Positions 39,192-49,589 of a stretch of 64,000 nucleotides of DNA are shown in pieces. Below the pieces are notes generated by a model that saw nothing but the letters and a program-made list of their open reading frames with translations, had not been told where the DNA came from and searched no databases. The position numbers and the translations under genes were made by a program. The stretch's first letter is position 1. Every line of letters begins with the position of its first letter. The DNA lies in NCBI RefSeq assembly GCF_035825295.1, contig NZ_JAYMGI010000002.1:5323501-5387500 (forward strand), read 5' to 3'. The DNA comes from Actinacidiphila sp. DG2A-62. GTDB taxonomy: Bacteria; Actinomycetota; Actinomycetes; Streptomycetales; Streptomycetaceae.

Positions 39192-39599
39192 TCAGCGGAC
39201 GTCGAGCGCGAGCTTGATCACGCACACGTAGCGGTTGGCCGCGCGGTAGAGGTAGTCGGGCATCCAGCGCGGCCCGTCCTGCTCGACGACGTCGGTGAAC
39301 GTGGTCCCGCCGTACGTGCCGCCGAGGGTGGCGAGCAGCGCGTGGCGGGCGGCGTTGGCCAGGATCGAGGCGCTGGCCTTGTCCGGGCCGTAGACCTCCA
39401 GCTGCATCATCGGGTTGTCCAGGTACAGGTCGCCGACCCAGGTGCCGCCCAGCCGGCTGACCAGCACGGCGCTCTGCGTCCCGTCGAACCCGGCCGGGGC
39501 GTCCCGGCTGACCTCGGCGGCGCCCAGGGACGGGTCGCTCTTCAGGATGTCCACGACGAGCTTCTCGACGTCGGGGAAGGCGATCGGGGGGGTCGTCAT
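39192..39599 (-). CDS. Tail terminator-like protein
   Basis: 135 residues from ATG 39599 with GAGGTGA upstream; the longer open frame to 39788 is Pro/Arg-rich and unlikely to be translated. FPDVEKLVVDILKSDPSLGAAEV, AVLVSRLGGTWVGDLYLDNPMMQLEVYGPDKASASILANAARHALL and YRAANRYVCVIKLALDVR match the small alpha/beta proteins that close the head-proximal end of siphophage tails. It is the first structural gene; head genes that would normally precede it are missing. Confidence 0.72.
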   Translation of the reverse strand: MTTPPIAFPDVEKLVVDILKSDPSLGAAEVSRDAPAGFDGTQSAVLVSRLGGTWVGDLYLDNPMMQLEVYGPDKASASILANAARHALLATLGGTYGGTTFTDVVEQDGPRWMPDYLYRAANRYVCVIKLALDVR

Positions 39600-40049
39600 G
39601 ACGGTGTCACCTCGTGGAGGGTGGTCGCGGTGTCGCGGCGGACTCGCGCCCGGTCGCGACGGTGGCGTGGCCCCGTCCCGCGGCGGGGGCTCGGTCGCGG
39701 GGCGTGCCGGGCCGGGGCCCTCGCCGGAGGGAGCGGTACGGCCTGCGGCCCGGCACGCGAAGACGGCGGGCCCCGCCCTTGCGGGCACAGCTCCGCCGTC
39801 CCCTCAACTGTTCCTCATTTCGCGCGCGCACGCAACCACTCTCGGATCGGGCCTCCCGAGACCCCGGCGCAGCCCCCCGCGACACGGCTGCGCCGGGCGT
39901 CGAGATCGGGGGCGCGGGGAAAGCCGTACTGCCCGTTCGGGGCGGGGCATGGCGACGGCCCCCGGGGGAAGACCGGGGGCCGGGAGCGGAGCGGTGGTCA
40001 GGGCGGTGGGTCAGGACAGCGGGTCAGGGCGGCGGGTCAGGCCGGCGGG
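39600..40049. other. Gene-free stretch before the tail operon
   Basis: 450 bp between the tail terminator gene and the MerR-like gene. The only frames are Arg/Pro-rich shadows. It must contain the tail operon promoter and includes one copy of the shared operator (39812-39837). There is no trace of portal, capsid or terminase reading frames. Confidence 0.6.
39812..39837 (-). promoter_or_regulatory. Shared tail-cluster operator, copy D (tail operon)
   Basis: On the minus strand it reads GGTTGCGTGCG then CGCGCGAAATGAG. The left half TTGCGTGCG is identical to copy A before the XRE gene; the right half is degenerate. It lies about 215 bp upstream of the first tail gene. Confidence 0.55.
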
Positions 40050-40250
40050 TCAGGACGGCGCCTTGGGGGACGAGGGGCGCCGCGTTCCGCCGTGCGCGGC
40101 ACGTTCCGCCGCGAAGACGTCCTCCAGCCGGAACACGTGTGCCCGTCCCACCTTCCCCGCCGCGGTCAGATACCCGAGACGCACCCACGTGCGAAGCGTC
40201 GCCGGCGCGACGCCGACCTCCCGCGCGGCCAGCGCCGCGGGCAGCATCAC
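40050..40250 (-). CDS. Small MerR/excisionase-type helix-turn-helix protein
   Basis: 66 residues from GTG 40250, whose GTGA overlaps the preceding stop; the next codon is ATG. LPAALAAREVGVAPATLRTWVRLGYLTAAGKVGRAHVFRLEDVFAAERAA is a winged helix-turn-helix of the MerR/Xis helix_turn_helix_17 kind. With no integrase in sight it is more likely a regulator of the cluster than an excisionase. It ends the short three-gene regulatory operon. Confidence 0.78.
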   Translation of the reverse strand: MMLPAALAAREVGVAPATLRTWVRLGYLTAAGKVGRAHVFRLEDVFAAERAAHGGTRRPSSPKAPS

Positions 40251-41020
40251 GGCCCCACCTCCATCGCCCGCGCGAACCGCGCCATCTCCGCGGGCCCGAC
40301 CCCGAGCGCCGCCCACTCGCCCTCCGGCCAGACGTGGCGGTACGCCGGATCGTCCCGGCACCCGCACTCCGCGACCGCGCACCTGCACCCGGGGTTCACA
40401 CACAGCACCGCCCGCCGCGCGGGGAACGCCCGCAGCGACACCGAGGCGCACCAGGGACACCGCCCCGGCACCCGTACGATCTGCTCCGCGTCGCCCAGCG
40501 CCCGCGCGCAGCGCCGCGCCATCCGCCGCGCCTCGTCCCGCACATGGCGGGCCAGCACCGGGTGCGCCGCGACCGCGTCCAGCAACGCGCCGATCCGGCG
40601 CAGCCGTTCGGGCACCCGCGCCCGGCGCGGCAGCGGCAGGCCGAGCTTCGCGTGCACCGCCTCCTCCAACTCCACGACGCCGTCGGTGATGTCGCGGATC
40701 GCGTCGGAGACGTGCAGCCGCAGCGGCGCGGCGCTGTGGCCGGGCACGGCCAGTCCGTGCCGCTGCCGCACCAGCAGCGCGTCCTGGCGCTCGGCGCGCA
40801 GCAGGGCGGCCTCGGCGGCCCTGGCCCGTTCGCCCTCCCGGCCGCCGCGGTCGTCCGCGCCGCGCTCCGGCTCGCGTGGCCGCGCGCCGCGTCCGGGCGC
40901 CAGCTCCTCGATCAGCTCCGGGAACTGGCGGACCAGCATCCCGATCCACAGCGCCGCGTCGCCGACCGTGCCGGCCGACTCCGCCGTGCCGCCCGCCTCG
41001 TCACCTTGCTGCTCAGACAT
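40247..41020 (-). CDS. Hypothetical protein with cysteine-rich C-terminus (regulatory operon of tail cluster)
   Basis: 257 residues from ATG 41020, overlapping the WhiB-like stop by 8 bp. The first 100 residues are Ala/Glu/Arg-rich and helical (MLVRQFPELIEELAPG). The C-terminal part holds CPWCASVSL, CVNPGCRC and CGC clusters in a zinc-ribbon-like spacing, then WPEGEWAALGVGPAEMARFARAMEVGP. I recall similar genes next to MerR-like genes in Streptomyces phage-like regions but cannot name a family. Confidence 0.68.
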   Translation of the reverse strand: MSEQQGDEAGGTAESAGTVGDAALWIGMLVRQFPELIEELAPGRGARPREPERGADDRGGREGERARAAEAALLRAERQDALLVRQRHGLAVPGHSAAPLRLHVSDAIRDITDGVVELEEAVHAKLGLPLPRRARVPERLRRIGALLDAVAAHPVLARHVRDEARRMARRCARALGDAEQIVRVPGRCPWCASVSLRAFPARRAVLCVNPGCRCAVAECGCRDDPAYRHVWPEGEWAALGVGPAEMARFARAMEVGP

Positions 41021-41381
41021 CCGTACCCCTTTCACCCGCACCCCTCTCGCCTGTGGTCGCGCCGACGCCGACCGCCGCGCCCGCCGTGCCGCCCGCGCCC
41101 GAGGCGCGCCTCGCGCGCACCGCGCCCGCCGCGCCCGCCGCCTCCGTACGCACCGAACCGGCTTGCGCCGCGCGGCCGTTGCGCCACAACCGGCCGGCGC
41201 ACACGCCGTCGAACCAGGACGCCGCCGGCGCCACCGTCTCCTCGCACTCGCGCCGCACCGTGCACACCGCACACGCGCGCAGCGCGGGCTCGGCGTCGGC
41301 GGCGCGGCGGGCGAAGACCGCGGCCGCGGGGAGACCTCGGCAGGCGGCGGCGGCCTGCCAGGACAGAGCAGGGAGGGACAT
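41013..41381 (-). CDS. WhiB-like (Wbl) iron-sulfur regulator
   Basis: 122 residues from ATG 41381, with GGAGGTTCC directly before it. The Wbl domain is WQAAAACRGLPAAAVFA (first Cys), CAVCTVRREC (the C-x2-C-x5-C triad), then GVCAGRLWRNGR in place of the usual GVWGG turn. The rest is an Ala/Gly/Arg tail. Wbl proteins hold a 4Fe-4S cluster and bind the primary sigma factor. Phage-borne copies act as repressors or switch proteins. Control by the shared operator at 41437-41462 is likely. Confidence 0.82.
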   Translation of the reverse strand: MSLPALSWQAAAACRGLPAAAVFARRAADAEPALRACAVCTVRRECEETVAPAASWFDGVCAGRLWRNGRAAQAGSVRTEAAGAAGAVRARRASGAGGTAGAAVGVGATTGERGAGERGTDV

Positions 41382-41436
41382 GGAACCTCCGGATGGGTCC
41401 GCCGTCGCTGTGCGCGACGGGGCAACCACGGTGACA

Positions 41437-41462
41437 TCATGCGTGCGAGCGCGCAACTAATT
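41437..41462. promoter_or_regulatory. Shared tail-cluster operator, copy C (regulatory operon)
   Basis: TCATGCGTGCGAG, CGC, then GCAACTAATT. It matches copy A at 19 of 26 positions, including TGCGTGCGAG and TAATT. It lies 56 bp upstream of the WhiB-like start and should cover that promoter. Confidence 0.62.
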
Positions 41463-41714
41463 GGCCGTCCGCGCGGCGCGGCGGACGTGCCCAGCGCGCC
41501 CCGGGGTCCCGCCCCGCGCGCCCCAACGCACCCCTGCGCACCCCCGGCGCGGGTCCCGCGCGCACCGGCCGCGCGCTCCTTCCCGGAATCCCGCGCGCTC
41601 CCGCCCCGCGCGCCCTCCGGGATCGCCCGCCGCACCTCCGCCCCCTCGCCGTCCCACCGATCGCGTGCGCCCCGCAGGTAAACGGAACGGGTCCGTCTCC
41701 AGAGAACCTCCACG

Positions 41715-41762
41715 AATTGCGTGCGAGAAGGCACGTAATTCCGTGCGCGCAAGCGCGCTAAG
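41715..41762. promoter_or_regulatory. Shared tail-cluster operators, copies A and B (XRE promoter)
   Basis: Copy A (41715-41740) is a dyad: AATTGCGTGC and GCACGTAATT, 9 of 10 positions symmetric, around GAGAAG. Copy B (41737-41762) shares its first four bases with copy A and reads AATTCCGTGC, GCGCAA, GCGCGCTAAG. A TAAGCT at 41759-41764 is a possible -10 box, so repressor binding would block the XRE gene. Two adjacent sites suggest cooperative autorepression. Confidence 0.65.
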
Positions 41763-41789
41763 CTGGATGCCCCTGGAGGGAGCAGGTGC

Positions 41790-42254
41790 ATGACCACCAC
41801 CCAAGAACTTGACGCCTTCGCGAGCTGGGTCGAGGACCTGATGCGCAGGCGCGGATACGACATCGACAGCCCCCGCGGCGGCGGCAAGTCGCGCATCGCG
41901 GACGAGGCCGGTGTGCACCGCGCCGCGGTCACCCGGCTGCTGCAGCGGCAGAGCATGCCGGACCTGGAGACCACCCGGCGGCTGGCCCGGGTGCTCGGCG
42001 TGCCGGTGCGCGACATGCTGATCCGCTCCGGCCGGCTGACCGCGGAGGAGCTGCCGCTGCCCGCCGCCGGCTCCGCAGGCGACGCCGCGGACCTCGACGC
42101 CGACGGCCCGCCCACGCTGGAGGAACTGGCCGAGGTGCTCGGCGTGCCCGCAGACCGGCGTGACATGTTCGTCAAGGTGATCGGCCAGTTCCTGCCGGCC
42201 GAGGCCGGGGAGCCGCCGCGCGAGGGCACCGCCCCGGCCGGCCACCGTCCCTGA
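41790..42254 (+). CDS. XRE-family repressor-like protein of the tail cluster
   Basis: 154 residues from ATG 41790 with GGAGGGA upstream. The helix-turn-helix lies at about residues 27-75: GGGKSRIADEAGVHRAAVTRLLQRQSMPDLETTRRLARVLGVPVRDMLIRSG. The C-terminal half is acidic with PPTLEELAEVLGVPADRRDMFVKVIGQF, which could serve in dimerisation. It is divergent from the WhiB-like operon and preceded by two copies of the shared operator, the layout of a phage immunity repressor that autoregulates. The target set is inference from operator positions. Confidence 0.8.
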   Translation: MTTTQELDAFASWVEDLMRRRGYDIDSPRGGGKSRIADEAGVHRAAVTRLLQRQSMPDLETTRRLARVLGVPVRDMLIRSGRLTAEELPLPAAGSAGDAADLDADGPPTLEELAEVLGVPADRRDMFVKVIGQFLPAEAGEPPREGTAPAGHRP

Positions 42255-42327
42255 GCCGGCCCTGAAACGTCCCTGATGTCTGCCCGCACACCGCTCGCAC
42301 CGCCCGCCCCCCGGGCATGATGGAAGC

Positions 42328-42780
42328 ATGCTGGCGGGTGACGCGGACCGGGAGCGCGCGGTGGACGTCCTCAAGGACGCCTTCACCGAGGGGCGGCTGA
42401 CCCGGGACGAGTACGACGAGCGGCTCGGCCGCGCTTACGCCGCGCGGACCCACCAGGACCTGGCGCTGCTCACCGGCGACCTGCCCGGCCCGCCGCCGCG
42501 CGCCTTCCCGCCGCCGCGCGCCTTCCGGCCGCCGCTGCCGCCGCGCACCAACTCCTACGCGGTGGCCTCGCTCAGCTGCGGGATCGCCGGGACCTTCCTC
42601 GGCCTGCCGGCCGTCCCCGCGGTGGTGCTCGGCCACATGGCCAGGCGCCGGATACGGCAGACCGGCGAGCAGGGCGACGGCCTCGCGGTCGCCGGCCTCG
42701 TCCTCGGCTACACCGTCTGCGCCCTGCTGGCCGCCGTCCTCGCCCTCCTCGTCGTGGTCGCGGTCCTCGTCGCGACCTGA
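42328..42780 (+). CDS. Membrane protein with DUF1707 and DUF4190 domains
   Basis: 150 residues from ATG 42328 after GGAAG. The N-terminal DUF1707 (DADRERAVDVLKDAFTEGRLTRDEYDERLGRAYAARTHQDLALLTGDL) is common in actinomycetes. A Pro/Arg linker (PPPRAFPPPRAF) joins it to two membrane spans of the DUF4190 type (SYAVASLSCGIAGTFLGLPAVPAVVLGHMARRRIR; GLAVAGLVLGYTVCALLAAVLALLVVVAVLV). Role unknown; DUF1707 may bind other proteins or DNA. It probably belongs to the core locus rather than the tail cluster. Confidence 0.85.
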   Translation: MLAGDADRERAVDVLKDAFTEGRLTRDEYDERLGRAYAARTHQDLALLTGDLPGPPPRAFPPPRAFRPPLPPRTNSYAVASLSCGIAGTFLGLPAVPAVVLGHMARRRIRQTGEQGDGLAVAGLVLGYTVCALLAAVLALLVVVAVLVAT

Positions 42781-42895
42781 GACCCTGGGACGCGGGAGCG
42801 TCGCCGCGCGAGCCCGCCCCCGGCGGGCCCGGCCCGGCCGCCCGGCCCGGGGTTCCGGCCGGATCACGGGCGTGTCCGGCCCGTACGCATTTGTT

Positions 42896-42924
42896 TTGAC
42901 CCCAGCGAATGCGATAGGTACGCT
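42896..42924 (+). promoter_or_regulatory. Promoter of rpsL-rpsG-fusA-tuf
   Basis: TTGACC (42896-42901) and TACGCT (42919-42924) with the ideal 17-bp spacing lie in an AT-richer pocket. They give a leader of about 190 nt before rpsL. The rest of the 340-bp gene-free stretch is upstream G/C-rich DNA without visible genes. Confidence 0.75.
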
Positions 42925-43047
42925 CTGACCTTGTGCCTGGGGTGTGCCCGGGTTCTTGTGCGTGCCATCGGGCCGCACGGGAGCGCCGAGGCCGTGACAC
43001 CCGCACCTCCGCACCTTTCCGGACGCTTCGGATACGTGTGGGGTGTG

Positions 43048-43072
43048 CGACACACCCGACCGCGTGGGTCGG
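43048..43072 (+). promoter_or_regulatory. Leader stem-loop shared by rpsL and rpsJ
   Basis: 25 bp from CGACAC to GGGTCGG, differing in only one base from 54204-54228 in the rpsJ leader. The core CCGACC-GCGTG-GGTCGG can pair as a hairpin. It lies 49 bp before the rpsL start. Just upstream, GGGTGTG-CGA-CACACCC can pair as an alternative stem. Confidence 0.7.
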
Positions 43073-43120
43073 TCCCCAGGTTAGTTCCATCGAGATCGGC
43101 ACACAGAAACCGGAGAAACG

Positions 43121-43492
43121 GTGCCTACGATCCAGCAGCTGGTCCGCAAGGGCCGGCAGGACAAGGTCGAGAAGAACAAGACGCCCGCGCTGAAGGGCTC
43201 GCCCCAGCGCCGCGGCGTCTGCACGCGTGTCTACACGACCACCCCCAAGAAGCCGAACTCGGCGCTGCGGAAGGTCGCACGTGTGCGTCTGACCAGCGGT
43301 ATCGAGGTCACCGCTTACATCCCGGGTGAGGGTCACAACCTGCAGGAGCACTCGATCGTGCTCGTGCGCGGCGGTCGTGTGAAGGACCTGCCGGGTGTTC
43401 GCTACAAGATCATCCGCGGCTCGCTCGACACGCAGGGCGTCAAGAACCGCAAGCAGGCCCGCAGCCGCTACGGCGCCAAGAAGGAGAAGTAA
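43121..43492 (+). CDS. rpsL: 30S ribosomal protein S12
   Basis: 123 residues from GTG 43121 with GGAGAAACG upstream. It has the full S12 sequence: MPTIQQLVRKGR, TTTPKKPNSALRKVARV, GEGHNLQEHSIVLVRGGRVKDLPGVRYKIIRG and RSRYGAKKEK. The lysines of PKKPNS and GGRVKDLPG, whose changes give streptomycin resistance or altered antibiotic production in Streptomyces, are wild type. S12 guards decoding accuracy. rpsG starts 3 bp after its stop. Confidence 0.98.
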   Translation: MPTIQQLVRKGRQDKVEKNKTPALKGSPQRRGVCTRVYTTTPKKPNSALRKVARVRLTSGIEVTAYIPGEGHNLQEHSIVLVRGGRVKDLPGVRYKIIRGSLDTQGVKNRKQARSRYGAKKEK

Positions 43493-43494
43493 GC

Positions 43495-43965
43495 ATGCCT
43501 CGTAAGGGTCCTGCCCCGAAGCGCCCGGTCATCGTCGACCCGGTCTACGGCTCTCCTCTGGTGACGTCCCTCGTCAACAAGATCCTCCTGCACGGCAAGC
43601 GGTCCACCGCCGAGCGCATCGTGTACGGCGCCCTGGAGGGCCTGCGCGAGAAGTCCGGCACCGACCCGGTCATCACGCTCAAGCGCGCGCTGGAGAACAT
43701 CAAGCCCACCCTTGAGGTCAAGTCCCGCCGCGTCGGCGGCGCGACCTACCAGGTGCCGGTCGAGGTCCGCCCGGGCCGCCAGAACACCCTGGCGCTGCGC
43801 TGGCTGGTCGGCTACTCCCGCGCCCGTCGCGAGAAGACCATGACCGAGCGGCTGATGAACGAGATCCTCGACGCCAGCAACGGCCTCGGCGCCTCCGTGA
43901 AGCGCCGCGAGGACACGCACAAGATGGCCGAGTCCAACAAGGCCTTCGCGCACTACCGCTGGTAG
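43495..43965 (+). CDS. rpsG: 30S ribosomal protein S7
   Basis: 156 residues from ATG 43495, with its ribosome site AAGGAG inside the rpsL end. Typical blocks are PRKGPAPKRPVIVDPVYGSPLVTSLVNKILLHGKRSTAERIVYGAL, KSRRVGGATYQVPVEVRPGRQNTLALRWLV and NKAFAHYRW. S7 nucleates assembly of the 30S head and contacts E-site tRNA. It is also the translational repressor of the str operon in E. coli. Whether that holds here is not visible. Confidence 0.98.
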   Translation: MPRKGPAPKRPVIVDPVYGSPLVTSLVNKILLHGKRSTAERIVYGALEGLREKSGTDPVITLKRALENIKPTLEVKSRRVGGATYQVPVEVRPGRQNTLALRWLVGYSRARREKTMTERLMNEILDASNGLGASVKRREDTHKMAESNKAFAHYRW

Positions 43966-44004
43966 TCGTACACCCCATCGAGAACCGAGAGAAGACTGAG
44001 CCAC

Positions 44005-46131
<2,127 letters not shown>

Positions 46132-46216
46132 TAACTCGCCGTAGGCTTGAATTCCAGCAAAGATCACCTGGCGCCGATGAAGCAAGGCGTACAGATCCAC
46201 TCCCAGGAGGACCCCA

Positions 46217-47411
<1,195 letters not shown>

Positions 47412-47447
47412 CCTCGGCCCCGCGGCGGGCTTGAGCCGTTGCAGGAA

Positions 47448-47487
47448 CCGAAGGGCCCCGGGTGCGCCAGCACCCGGGGCCCTTCGG
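47448..47487. terminator. Terminator after tuf
   Basis: A perfect 18-bp stem, CCGAAGGGCCCCGGGTGC (47448-47465) with its complement (47470-47487), around GCCA. It lies 36 bp after tuf and 18 bp from the stop of the convergent deacetylase gene, so it can serve both. Confidence 0.88.
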
Positions 47488-47505
47488 CATGTGTGCGGAC
47501 ACCGG

Positions 47506-49470
47506 TCACAGCCGCAGCAGCGCCTCGTGCGGGCGGGCGGAGGCCGGGCGGGGGTAGGTCAGGCGGATCGCGCCCCGCGGGGTGAGCACGGCGGACGGCG
47601 GGTCGCTGGGGCGGGGGAGCGCGACCGGCAGCGGGCGGAACTCCACGTCCGCGCCCGGGCGGGACTGCCCCCAGTGGTGCACGGTGTCGCGGCCGGAGGC
47701 GAAGACGTGCACCCGGCCGGACGCGTCGGCCAGCACCGCCAGGCCCTCCTGGACCTCGGCGCCGCCCAGGTCGCGCCAGCGGCTCCAGCGGCCGGAGGCG
47801 TCGCGGACCCGGGTGCTGACGCCCTTGGCGGCGTTGCGCGCGAACAGGTGCACCCGGCCGTCCGGGGCGGTCACCGCGACCGGCGAGCCGGTGCGCCGGC
47901 CGCGGTCGCCGGCCCGGTCCGGGGTGCCCAGCGGGGTCCAGCCGCGGCCCTCCTCCCACACCACCAGATCGCGCAGGTCGCCCCCGCCGTCGCCCTCCAG
48001 CACCGAGAAGCGCAGCGCGAGCAGCAGGGTGCGGCCGGCGCCGTCGCGCACCGCGGAGATCGCCGGGGCGAGCGGTCCGCCGCCCAGGTCCTGCGGCGGC
48101 CCCCACACGCCCGGCGCGGTCTCGGTCCTGCGCACCGCCCGCAGGCCCAGCACCTCGTACGCGACCCGCGCGCCGCCTGTCCCCGTCCCCGCTCCCTTTC
48201 CCGTCCCCGTTCCCGTCCCCGCTCCCGTTCCCGTTCCTGTCCCCGCTCCCGCTTCCGTCCCGCCTGGGGCGCCGCCGGACGGGCCCGCCGCGGGCAGCAC
48301 CACGCGGCGCGGCCCGGGGTGGCGGACCCGGGTGGAGCGGATCCACCCCTTGGGGTTGTGCAGCGGGAAGTTCCTGCCCTGTCCGTAGTCGCCGCAGCCG
48401 CCGGGGTTGCCGCAGGCCCACGTCTGGTCGCCGCCGTACTGGAACAGGAAGCGGCCCTTGAGCGCCACGGTGGCCGGCGGCAGGTTGAACGGCCAGCGCT
48501 GGTTGTAGTAGCCGCGGTAGGCGGTGACGGTGAAGGCCGGGACCGTGCCGTCGCGCTCGGCGCGCCGCGCCACCCAGTGGTCCAGCGCCTTCCACGCGAA
48601 CAGCGCGGTGGCGGTGTGGTCGCGGTGGTCGGAGTAGCCGGGCTGGTCGCTGCTGGTGGGGTGGGTGCGGTCGTGCACCTGGACGTCGGGGTCCGGGTCC
48701 AGCGTCCTGACCTCGGTCGGCCGGTACTGCTCGAACAGTCCGGCCAGCGCCGTCACCAGTTTGTCGTGCGTCCACACCGCCCGGCCCGCGGCGCCGGCCG
48801 GGGCGCCCTCGGCGTCGACGTACGGCAGCGTCGCTCCGGCCTGCTGCCACATGATCGGCAGGCTGCCGGTCGCGCTCAGCTCGTGCATCGAGACCTGGAG
48901 GAAGACCAGCGTGGCGTGGTCGAGGGTGTCGACCTCCACGCGTATCCCGCAGGCCAGGTCGAGGGTGTCGCGGCGCCACGGCGTGAAGTGCGGGCGGCCG
49001 AGCATCGTCGCGTACGCCTGCCGCAGGCCCTGGTGGCGGGCCGAGGAGTAGGCGGGCCGGTCGTGCCGGTGGCGGTGTCGCGGCTCGTACGGCTCGTGGT
49101 TGACGCCGGTGGACTCGCCGGCCGTCACGTACACCGACACCACCGGCACGCCGGCCTGCAGCGAGTGCAGCGTGTCGGGGTTCATGAAGTACAGGTCGTC
49201 GTCCGGGTGCGCGAGCACCTGCACCACCCGCGCGGGGGCGGCGCCCGCGTCGTACGGCTGGGTGGCCGTGGGGTCCGGCGCGCCGCCGTGTCCCCGCTCG
49301 GCCGGGGCGCAGCCGGTCAGCCCGGACAGCGCGCCCAGTCCCGCGAATCCCGCCCCCATCGCCGCCAGCAGCCCGCGCCGCGACGGCCCCCCGCCGATCT
49401 TCCGTTCCACACGCGTCAAGAGCGCGGCGGACGCGGACGCGTTCCCTCCAGACGATGTGACACGGAGCAC
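47506..49470 (-). CDS. Tat-exported PIG-L-type deacetylase with C-terminal beta-propeller-like domain
   Basis: 654 residues if GTG 49470 is used; no strong ribosome site fixes the start. A Tat signal (PSRRGLLAAMGAGFAGLGALSG) ends in a lipobox LTGC at about residue 53. The LmbE/PIG-L domain follows: VVQVLAHPDDDLYFMNPDTLHSL with the metal AHPDD motif, VTAGESTG, and SDHRDHT. Residues ~385-425 are a Gly/Thr/Ala linker encoded by a hexanucleotide repeat. The last ~220 residues hold repeated W-x-PLG and V-x-LFARNA strands like a lectin propeller. It probably deacetylates an amino-sugar polymer outside the cell. Confidence 0.85.
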   Translation of the reverse strand: MLRVTSSGGNASASAALLTRVERKIGGGPSRRGLLAAMGAGFAGLGALSGLTGCAPAERGHGGAPDPTATQPYDAGAAPARVVQVLAHPDDDLYFMNPDTLHSLQAGVPVVSVYVTAGESTGVNHEPYEPRHRHRHDRPAYSSARHQGLRQAYATMLGRPHFTPWRRDTLDLACGIRVEVDTLDHATLVFLQVSMHELSATGSLPIMWQQAGATLPYVDAEGAPAGAAGRAVWTHDKLVTALAGLFEQYRPTEVRTLDPDPDVQVHDRTHPTSSDQPGYSDHRDHTATALFAWKALDHWVARRAERDGTVPAFTVTAYRGYYNQRWPFNLPPATVALKGRFLFQYGGDQTWACGNPGGCGDYGQGRNFPLHNPKGWIRSTRVRHPGPRRVVLPAAGPSGGAPGGTEAGAGTGTGTGAGTGTGTGKGAGTGTGGARVAYEVLGLRAVRRTETAPGVWGPPQDLGGGPLAPAISAVRDGAGRTLLLALRFSVLEGDGGGDLRDLVVWEEGRGWTPLGTPDRAGDRGRRTGSPVAVTAPDGRVHLFARNAAKGVSTRVRDASGRWSRWRDLGGAEVQEGLAVLADASGRVHVFASGRDTVHHWGQSRPGADVEFRPLPVALPRPSDPPSAVLTPRGAIRLTYPRPASARPHEALLRL

Positions 49471-49589
49471 GTGACCGTGCGGTCATCCGGCTGGTCGGGC
49501 GGCGCGGTCAGGAGGGCCGGCCGCGGCGGGGCCCCGGCCGCGACGCGGGCTCTACCGGGCGAGGAGCGCGGAGCCTCGGCCGCCGGCGG

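Noticed and set aside
40050..40250. Excisionase paired with an integrase
   Set aside because: The protein has an excisionase-like fold, but no recombinase gene or attachment site exists in the window.
25879..42254. Complete prophage
   Set aside because: No integrase, terminase, portal, protease, capsid, replication genes or attachment repeats were found.
25879..42254. Contractile injection system of the Streptomyces eCIS type
   Set aside because: No sheath protein, baseplate wedge or AAA ATPase; the tube and Dit-like proteins are of the non-contractile siphophage kind.
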